From assembly GCF_050624435.1 (NCBI RefSeq), contig NC_134531.1, forward strand, positions 250,928,812-250,992,811: DNA of 64,000 nucleotides, read 5' to 3'. Made by a program: the position numbers and the translations under genes. Below the pieces are notes generated by a model, which saw only the letters and a list, made by a program, of their open reading frames with translations, did no database searches and had not been told where the DNA came from. This DNA is from Tenrec ecaudatus. Taxonomy: Eukaryota; Chordata; Mammalia; Afrosoricida; Tenrecidae. This document shows, piece after piece, positions 55,674 to 64,000 of this stretch; position 1 is the first letter of the stretch; each line of letters opens with the position of its first letter.

Positions 55674-56999
55674 CACCCAAGAAGGAAGATCACAGCTTCG
55701 CAGCAACGAGGCACACCTGACACACACCGAGAAGTCCTTTAATTTAAATACAAGCGGCAAGTATATTATGCTGGATTGGGAGAACTTTCCAAAGTGAAAT
55801 GTATCCCTCATCTTAGATTGCAAAATGAATTAACCATAAAAGGTTAAACAAAAAAGGGCCCAATCCCGATTGGATGGAAAGTTCCTCAACTATCCCAGTC
55901 ATTTAATATATGTGGAGAAAAATACTTGGCTTTTGACCTGCGTTTTCAGGGCTTGTGTTTTAATATAGCACTGTTTTGAATGCAAACATATCAAAAATAT
56001 TTAGACTCCATTGGCGTCCCGGGAGCCGGAAGCTCATTTTTTTTATCAGTTAGGAACCTCGGGCTGTGACTCCGTGCTTTTGCCATTCCTTTTGTTGGAG
56101 CAGAAAGAAGCTGTTTTCTGTAGTTTGGGCTTTGGGAGTCAGCCTCTGAACTCAGCGTCCACTGGCCCTTGTGTTCTTCTGGGAAGCATGGCCGAATAAT
56201 GCTTTGGAAGGGGGGAAGGCACAAGCCTGCTGAGAACCCCCAGGCAGCCCTTTCGAGGGTGTTTGGAAGAAGCCACACACACCAAAAAAGGGTGAGGGTT
56301 AATGACTTCATGAGGCTCGCTGGCAGGGGGACTTTACCTCAAATGGAAATTTCAGAAGGTACTGCGCTGCTCACTGGAGCATTCCTGGAGGTGAGCGATA
56401 CAAAGCCGGGCCAAGCAAAATGGAGTGAGTGCTGAACAGAGCCCTGTCTCCAGGAACTCATCATCATCAACAAACAGCACTTAAGAAAAGCCCACACACA
56501 TATGGTGCAGAAAAAAACCACATTAAACAAGCATGACTGGGCTGCTGGCTCTCTGGAGAGCCACAATTTAAAACACTGAAAACGAACTCTTGCTTCTGTT
56601 AGTCTTTCTTCCTACCATTCATGAGCACTAAAAAATCAAAATAAAGGGTGGAGGGGGGCCGTGGGGCGTGAACTACATTACAACTGAAAGAAATAAAAAT
56701 AACAATACTTCAAATCTATGATTTTGGTCATATTAACTAGAGCTAGCTTCTTCACGTGGCAATAAAGGCTTCGAGAAATAAATTGATTTGTCGATGAATA
56801 CAAAGCTTGTAGGTAGCAGAACCAGGACTTGAACTCAGGTTTATTTAAACCTGAAGACCACCCTAGGTCACATTGCCGGTTGTCTTTAGGGTCGACAGTT
56901 GATTACTGGGTGGGTTACTTAAATAGTCATATTTACGATATGATTATTTTTATAGTTCTCATCGACCACCCATCTGCCAGCTTGTTGTACTGTGGTGAC
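55674..56999. other. unassigned non-coding sequence
   Basis: No gene or clear repeat. A poly-T run is at 56,037. 'caccaaaaaagggtgagggt' near 56,280 is unremarkable. Confidence 0.4.
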
Positions 57000-57375
57000 T
57001 TGTGTTTGCAGTGATTCTGGATGCTATGCCATCGCTACTTCAACCACCAGCAGAGTCGGTCCGTCCCGCAGGGTGTACAGCTTCCAATGGAGCTTCCAGT
57101 CTAAGGCAAAGAAGAAAAATCCGGTGATCGAATTCTGAAAGTTGGCCATTGAAAATCCCAGGGAATTGCAACACACGGTTATCTAATCCAATGCTGAAAG
57201 TTGGGGCCCCGCGTTTGGAAGGCACTTAGAAATACACCGTGACTGCAAGGGTGAGCTCAAGCATGCCTAGGAGCTTCACCAAGGTGCGGGGGTCGGTGTT
57301 TTGTGCTGCTGTGCACGGACGGGGTCACCTTGAGGTGGAGCTAACTGGACAAGTCTCATGACAATAGCAGCACAG
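57000..57375 (+). mobile_element. internally deleted RTE derivative
   Basis: The 5' part 'ttgttgtactgtggtgactt' (about 56,983) and 'gattctggatgctatgccat' is the RTE 5' end. From about 57,240 it is the RTE 3' end, with 'tgtgctgctgtgcacggacg' followed by 'gggtcaccttgagg'. It finishes 'aatagcagcacag'. The join follows 'agaaatacacc', the equivalent of 'aaaatacag' in the other two derivatives. Confidence 0.78.
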
Positions 57376-58439
57376 TTTATGACCTTATTGAAGTCCACAA
57401 ACGACCTCACTTGATTCTCTTTATTTGAAACTGCACTTTACATGAAGGAGTCAAGGACTTCTCTGACATGGCCAATGGGAACTGTGAGATTGGTAAATTC
57501 TAGGGTTCTACAGTTTTGGGGGTTTCTTTTTAAAGGATTTTTAATAATCATGTTTTGTGCCTTAGTTTTGCTGAAATGCTGATTTTTCATGTCTGGAATT
57601 ATCGACATAACAGAATGGCTACAGAGTCTCTTCTTTGGAGGAAAGGGTATCTATACAAGAGTTGGCATACTCTATTGGCTCAGGCTCATCAATTGCATAC
57701 AATCTCTTCATAGGAAGAAAGCACAATGGGTTAATATTATTTATGGTACATTTATGATAATGACTCAGGAAATTTGAGATTTTTCTTTACTTACTTAAAA
57801 TGTCACAATTATTTAAAGAGTAAAAATTTATTACATCCAGTCGCAAGTATTAATTCTTGTTCTGTTCAAATGGCTAAGAAGAGGCATTTACTCCTGTTTC
57901 CTCTGTACTCATGATATTTCTGAAACACACACACATTCACAACACACACTCAAACACACACGACTTAAAAAAGCATATATTAAAGGATAAGAAAGTATAA
58001 ATAAAAATGTATGAAAATGATCTCTATACAGAACTCACCGAGTGTGCCTATGGCTTTGATGTGAGGGAGCAAGTTACAAAAGGTAAAATAGGATTTTTTT
58101 TTTCTGTTTTGAAGTTAATGAGAAAGGATGGCATATGCTTTTGACAGAAGAGCAAGGGCCTGTGATATATTTTTAAAAAGTCATTAGTATCTTGATAATA
58201 CACCCCCCCCCCCTTATTGACAGTACTCATGTTTGGCTCATTGACCCCATCTTCTAGTTTCCATTGAGAGGATTGTCATTGGTGTTTATCAGACCTTTAG
58301 CTTAGCAGGTTTATGATCCTGTGATCTTAGTGGGCAGCTTCTTTTCTAAAACTCAAATATTTGTACCAGAATACTTTTATATAAACGAACCATTTATTTG
58401 AATGACCCGCAATTTGGATTGCAGATTTCAAAACCAAAA
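57376..58439. other. unassigned non-coding sequence
   Basis: AT-rich, with a CA-rich patch (57,925-57,960) and C11 at 58,203. No gene. Confidence 0.45.
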
Positions 58440-58632
58440 AAACCCACACAAACTCACTGCCATCGAGTGGCTTCTGATGCCTAATGACCCTTGAGGACAG
58501 AGTACAACTTCTCCTCAGGGTTTCAGAGCCTGCGCGTCTTCACAGGAGCAGGAGCAGACGGCCTCCCCTAAGTGTCCTTGGGTTTGAGCTCCTGACTATT
58601 CGCACTGCAGCCTACCACCCACCCGGGCTTCT
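58440..58632 (-). mobile_element. AfroSINE-type SINE
   Basis: On plus: 'cacaaactcactgccatcga', 'gaggacagagtacaacttct', 'cagggtttcagagcctgcgc' and degraded head 'ctaccacccacccgggctt'. Complete. Confidence 0.88.
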
Positions 58633-61202
58633 TATTCAACAGAGGGTAAAACATTTTGCTTTCACATTCTTTGATTTGGATGCATTCTTGAATAATCCAG
58701 ATAACCCTTTGCCATTGGAAAATATCTTTTAAATGGATTATTCGCTGAGAAAGAACTTGTTCTGAAATTCATTGCCAGGTACACAGCACCTTATACCTCC
58801 GCTGTAACAAGTATTGCTGAAGGGAAGGGGAGTGTGTCTCTGACTTTGGATTTTGATTTCTATTGCTGTTCTTTTTGCTGGCTTACGCTGAACACCGAGA
58901 AAACCATTGTTTTCTTTTATGCCTTTTTCTCATTCTACTTTATAGGATAATTTTCGAGAGAGAAAATATCTCCAAAGTTTGGAAGGGATAAAAAGAAATA
59001 CCAATTCCTTTGTACTCATTGCAGTTACTGTTGCTGTAAAAATTAATAAAATAACCTTTGAATTGAAATATAGGGATACTTAGCAGTCAACCACAAAACC
59101 AAAGAATCCTCAAAATTCAATCTCTTCCTGTCATTATTCCAACTTCTCGTTCTAGGGGATGAAAATGCCAAGATATTGGGCATTCTCTCTTTGTTTTCTT
59201 TTTGCTTTTCCTCAAGATAGACGTGTCTGCTTAAATATTTTGTTGGGAGTTGACTTCAGCTTCCACTTTGGCCTGCGCTCTAGGCAGTAGTCCTGCTTCA
59301 GACTACCAGGTGGCCATCATCCTCTGGGTGGGAAAATCAAAGAAAGAAGCGGACATCCCTGGGAGTCTCTGTGCAGTTGTAAGAAGAGGGTTTCTCCTCC
59401 ATTATTTCTACTGCAGCTTAGTGAGTTCCTCCATCCAGGCCAGCTTGGAAGCATTTTGTGGCTCTCTTATTGTGTACTTGATTTATGTTGACTTGAGGGG
59501 CATGCTGAAGTTTTTTTTAAAAAAAATTGTTTTTCTACTGACTGGTTGAGTGTTTCCAAATTTTACTGTCAGAATTTTCATGCGGCTCCAGCCAAGGATT
59601 TTTGGTCGTATTGGCTTTTGATTTCATTCATGCCAATTAGAGGGAAGCCAGCAGTCGATTTCTTATTGTTCAATGTAGTTAGTTGGTTGTCAGAGTTCTG
59701 ATCGTGCCTGAAGCGAGGTCTACCGAAGCAGCTCTAGAAAACTTAGAGCAAAAGGAATTTGGAAACATGAGCTTGTGCTGGAATGGATCGCTGAAGGCTC
59801 TTCAGCCAAGTATCCCCTTCTTCCTCGATTTTTCCATCTGGGACATGGGGATGTGGTACAATATAGGAATGATGGTGTGACGGACCATAAGCTTTTATAC
59901 TGTTGCAAGGTCTCAGGAAGTCCTTCAGGGACCCTTGATTAAGTTGCACAGTTGAAGTTTTAATTAAGAAAAATTTATTTTCAAAGATAGTCCTTGAATA
60001 AAATGTCACTTTGTAATCTTCACCAATCACCATGCCTAAAACATTGTTCTAAGACAGCTAATGGTAAACTGCATAAAAAAATATTTTCCAGGAGCACACA
60101 TGTGGAGAAATCTCCTCAGACCCACTAAATTAAGTTGCAGATGGACATGTACAATCTTGGTATGTGGGGAGATTTAAATGTTAGGTGTTCCTATTTATTA
60201 ATTCAAAAGGAGGTATTTTGTGGCTAAAATTTCCATGGGTTTGACTTAGCGGAGACACACAATACCTATGTAACTCTGTTTTTCCGATGTTTCTAATAAG
60301 CATTTGAGTTCTTTGATAGGAGCAGAAGTATATTAAGTTTGGAGCTGGAAATTCGGGCCTCCTGTTGTGTAGAATTCTTTATAGGAGCCCCGGTACTCTT
60401 CTGGCAGCGTTTTGCATGTGCTTTGGTTTCACAAGCCTTCCCGCGACTTGATCTGACCTTTTTGGTTCAGCATGAAACTGCCAGAGTTTCTCGTGTGTAT
60501 TCGGAACATTTTTCAGAGCGAGCATATGGATTTTATAGTAAGTCTTTATAACACCATTTTGACTCTTGGGGAACTTTTCTCAACCTTCACTTTGCCTTCT
60601 ATTGAATCATGTATCTTTTGCTGAGCCAGGATGGGATTAGGGTATAATATGGAGAATGTGTTTTCAAGTCATGTATGCTGAAAATGAGAACCTGGATGGG
60701 AGCCATCACAGTCTAGCCATTGACTGGCAGGATACCTAATGTACAGCACTGGCAGCGAGCGTCATTTGAAATGATTTAATAGAAAGAATAAACATCTATA
60801 CTGCAATCTAAAGGGCAAAGGATTCATTTTCATAAGAGTTTTCTGGAATTCAAGTCAGGAACATTGGTATTTATGTATATTCTTATAGCATAATCAAACC
60901 TTTATTGCACCATTCAATTTGAGCTCTGCAAAAGTAAAGTCATAGACAATTCCCAGTGAAATATGACTGTAGCTAAAAGACTTACAGAAAGAACATTATG
61001 ACTTACCCCTTAATTTCTATCTATGAAAATAACCTAGAATCCTAATTACTCGGAGAATTGTTAGGATTTGATTTTTCATCAGTTCATTCATTTTCCACCT
61101 AATTCTGGGTTCAGCTATAGAAATGGTGCCCCAAAACTGGACCGTGGTCAGGTCAGAACCACTTGACTTTTGTATGTTTAGTGCAATTCCAACACAGCTC
61201 AT
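58633..61202. other. unassigned non-coding sequence
   Basis: About 2.6 kb with no recognised repeat or gene. Frames of up to 100 codons (59,250-59,549) have no domain and no homologue I recognise. This is one of the longer repeat-poor stretches in the window. Confidence 0.4.
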
Positions 61203-62255
61203 CACCAAAGTCATTTTGAGGACTAAGGTGGTCTTGAACCAAGCAATGGCCTTTTCAATCACCTCATATGTATGTAAAAGCAGGGCAATGCGTAAGGAAA
61301 ACTAAAGACTACTTAATGTGTTTGCATTGTCGTGTTAATGAAGATTGCTCAAAGTACACGGACTGTCCGAAGAACAACAACTAAGTCTCGGGTGTTGTAC
61401 AGTCCGAACACTCCTTAGAAGCGAGCGTAGCATCACTTCATCTCACATACTTCAGGCATGCGATCAGGAAGGATTCTTCCTTGGAAAAGACCCTAAGGAT
61501 TGGTAAAGTAGAAGCTCATTGCGAATGAGAAGGATTATTGAGATAGGCCGACACAATTGCTGCATCAATGGACTTACCCCTAACAATGATTGTGAGGATA
61601 GGATGGGACCGACAGTGTTTTGTCTTGTTCAACATTACCATCAGTTGAAATGACTTGAAGACATCTAACAACAACAGCAGCATACATCTACAAGGTAGGC
61701 TAGTTATTCAAATTCATACACCAACCACTTAGCTCAAAGATGAAAAAATTATGCTTTTATCAACTTTTACACAATCAAGATACAGTGATAATAAGTGGCG
61801 TAAGAATTCAAAAGTTAGAAAGAAAGAAAGTTCAATAGCAGGGAATATAACCTTGGCAATAAAAATGGTTCCAGAGATACAATAATAGACTTTACCAACC
61901 TGCTCATTGAAAATACCGTTTTCAAACAGCCTAAACAGTGGATTTACACATAGACCTTACCAGATGAAATATACTGGAACCCAACTGATTGCATATATGG
62001 AGGGAGATGATGGAGAAAGTAATTACCCTCCTCCAAACGAGGCCAGGGTCTGACTGAGGAATTGTAAATTTCTCATATTCAGTATCAGGTTGATACTGAA
62101 GAATATTAAAACAAGCCCACGAGAGCAAAGTACAACCTTGAGTAGATCTTATCTTTATTTCCTGACCATCTCGAGAATAGATTGGAAAGCTAATGATAGA
62201 CGGCAATTTGAGTAGTGGGACGTCACCCAGGACATCAGACGTGAAGAAAGTTCAC
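61203..62255 (+). mobile_element. chimeric RTE: 3' end followed by endonuclease region
   Basis: 61,203-61,680 is RTE 3' sequence ending in the normal terminus 'acatctaacaacaacagcag'. Directly after it, at 61,684, endonuclease-region sequence starts ('catctacaaggtaggctagt', 'tattcaaattcatacaccaa', 'ccttgagtagatcttatctt') and runs to about 62,255. The order is reversed relative to the element. Two insertions side by side or a head-to-tail dimer would explain it. Frames are broken throughout. Confidence 0.85.
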
Positions 62256-62289
62256 CGAAATTAGCACTGCATTCCATAAAATCTCCTAT

Positions 62290-62505
62290 GGTGCCTCATC
62301 ATTTATAAAACGATTTCAAATCCATTTTCTGCATGGAGCCTCACAAAAACCCTTCGGCCTAGGACTGGTGGTAAGAGATCCCAATTTCATAAGTGGGGGA
62401 TTCAGACTCAGAGAGACTAAGTCATTTGTCCAAATTTTCTAGCCAATAAATGGTAGCTGGCCTTTAATTATTGGTCTTAAGACTCCAAATCCAATGCGGG
62501 GCCTC
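62290..62505 (+). mobile_element. MIR SINE
   Basis: Clear MIR order: 'cctcacaaaaacccttcggc', 'ttcataagtgggggattcag', 'gactcagagagactaagtca' and 'tttgtccaaattttctagcc', 'ggctggcctttaa'-like end. One of the best preserved MIR copies here. Confidence 0.8.
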
Positions 62506-62600
62506 CATGGCCTAGTCCTGCAATCAGGAGGAGGGCCACTTCTTTGCTAGTTTGTACTTCAAAACAGACTGAAATGCTTTGGGCCATCATCACCCTATCA

Positions 62601-63113
62601 CAACCTTCCTAATGCCGCGACCCTTCAATACAGTACCTCAGATTGTGGTGACCCCCAACCATAAAATCATGTTTGTTGCTACTTCATAACTGTAATTTTG
62701 CTACTGTTGTGAATCATAATGTAAATATCTGACATGCAAGATGTATTTTCATTGTTACAAATTGAACGTAATGAAAGCATAGTGATTAGTCACAAAACAA
62801 TATGCAATTATATATTGTGAAATATTTATTTCTACACTTGATCTTAGCCAAAAGGCTGAGAAGCAATGAAATATTTATTTTCTAAATACAAATAAATGAA
62901 ATTTCATCTTGAAGCACGGTGCAGCATGGTAATAGTCTTCATGGCAGGTACTCCTTACATGTGGGCAGACCCACCTGGAGACAGACAGAGGAGTGGTGTC
63001 TCAGTTCCCAAGACCATTGGAAATATGTGTTTTCCCATGATCTTAGGCGACCCCTGTGAAAGGGTCATTCAACCCCCCCAAAGGGATCATGACCCACAGG
63101 TTGAGAACCACTG
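62601..63113. mobile_element. SPIN-like non-autonomous hAT transposon with nested insertion
   Basis: A perfect 8-bp duplication ccctatca flanks it (62,593-62,600 and 63,114-63,121). The 3' terminus 'aggttgagaaccactg' is intact. The 5' terminus begins at 'caaccttcct', so the first ten bases of the inverted repeat (CAGTGGTTCT type) are missing. The interior matches the shorter copy at 35,171 at both ends and adds about 300 bp of middle sequence. No coding frame. An insertion at 62,832-62,867 plus duplication enlarges it. Confidence 0.88.
62832..62867 (-). pseudogene. RNU2: 3'-truncated U2 snRNA retro-insertion
   Basis: The complement of these 36 bases is the first 36 nt of U2 snRNA, with two differences (positions 3 and 11), both C/G to T/A changes at CpG sites. 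'gaaatatttattt' occurs on both sides (62,819-62,831 and 62,868-62,880), a 13-bp duplication, or 14 with the preceding t. The U2 part is complete at its 5' end, stops at nt 36 and has no poly(A). It lies inside the SPIN element and must be younger than it. Confidence 0.88.
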
Positions 63114-63121
63114 CCCTATCA

Positions 63122-64000
63122 TGACTGGATTGCTTTCTGATTTGGATTTATTTTTGTGTGTGATGTTCTGTAATGGAAGCATGCTGGGAACAGGGGAAAC
63201 CATTGAGCTTGTATTGATTTCAATACAATTAAATGGGCTCACATATGTCTCAAGTGGACTCTGGTGGTAGGATCCGTGGGGTGAGGCTCATTTCTTCACA
63301 TTGCGTAGTTATACAGGTTCCCCGTCATGTGGCAGTATGTACTTCAATGGGTTAGCAGATTCCTAAGACACCTGAGAGCCTGAAAATATAAGTGGTTAAA
63401 ATATGTCATGTGGGTCATGCAAAGGTTAATAACTGAAATAACAATGTTAAAAGCTTTCTTTGGCGTTGTCTATTGATGTGGCTACTTGTGCTTTTGTCTG
63501 GGGAATAGAAAAGAGTTTTCAATAGCTGAGGTTTAACACCGAATATGCTAAGAAAACCGTATGATGACTTAAACATACGGGAATGCAGTTCTTCCCAGGG
63601 GAAAATTGTTCCCATTGGGTTTGTCTTTAATAAGGATAATGGTTACTTGATTAATTAAGGGAATATATAAACGAGGAGCAAAATAGTTGATACAGAAAAT
63701 GTTCAGCGCCTTCTCTCTACCTATCCTGCCTCTTGTCTTATCAGTTCCTTTCCCAAACTGAGGAGGAAACCAAACAGATCAATTAGCAAAGGATGCTATG
63801 GAGCCAGGATCGCTCCCCAGAAGGAGACCACGATTACCAGTGCCTTAGATTCAAATGCCTTCACATTCTTCCTAAATTTTGATTCCTTCCCATGACAACT
63901 TTGACTCCCACCCCAGACTATTGTCCGTGGCATTGAAGACGGCCTCTTGAAGCTCAAGTAGGCCTGTAAATGGAATTCGATCTTTACTTTACTTCCTCTG
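63122..64000. other. unassigned non-coding sequence
   Basis: No gene or repeat recognised. AT-rich. Confidence 0.45.

Overview
The window looks like intergenic or intronic DNA from a placental mammal. No complete protein-coding gene can be supported in it. The repeats point to an afrotherian, most likely a tenrec. About twenty copies or fragments of a tRNA-derived SINE of the AfroSINE type are present, together with many fragments of a Bov-B-like RTE LINE and several 3' ends of a lineage-specific LINE that looks like L1. There are also two non-autonomous hAT elements that match the SPIN group. SPIN was described in tenrec but not in other sampled afrotherians, so the combination favours Echinops-like DNA. 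The species call is inference from remembered repeat families, with no database search.

Layout. Bases 1-19,200 are mostly unassigned sequence with scattered SINEs, two RTE deletion derivatives, an LTR-like element and several microsatellites. A non-repetitive block at about 11,970-12,560 resembles a conserved regulatory element. The only strong gene-related signal is a GC- and CpG-rich island at about 19,250-20,365. It carries a polypurine tract and a candidate first exon with a splice donor on the minus strand (19,366-19,491). If real, its gene would run towards base 1 with a first intron larger than the rest of the window on that side.

Bases 20,400-29,800 hold mixed SINE, LINE and MIR copies. 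Bases 30,080-41,630 are a pile-up of RTE copies in both orientations. It includes a tail-to-tail pair, a copy with shuffled reverse-transcriptase segments, an older L1 fragment, a SPIN element, and an L1-like insertion with a perfect 15-bp target-site duplication. Bases 42,690-45,113 contain two successive L1-like insertions, the second placed in the A-rich tail of the first. Bases 45,700-61,000 are mostly unassigned, with further SINEs, an LTR-like element, a nested RTE/L1-like pair and one weak exon-like segment near 55,134.

Bases 61,200-63,113 hold a chimeric RTE, a MIR and a second SPIN element. That SPIN copy contains a 36-nt piece of U2 snRNA flanked by a 13-14 bp direct repeat.

No gene network can be described. 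What works together here is the mobile-element population: RTE supplies the machinery, the SINE shares its tail, and deletion derivatives of RTE recur with the same internal junction. Nothing here amounts to a new functional system. The most informative items are the U2-in-SPIN nesting, the recurrent RTE junctions and the CpG island.
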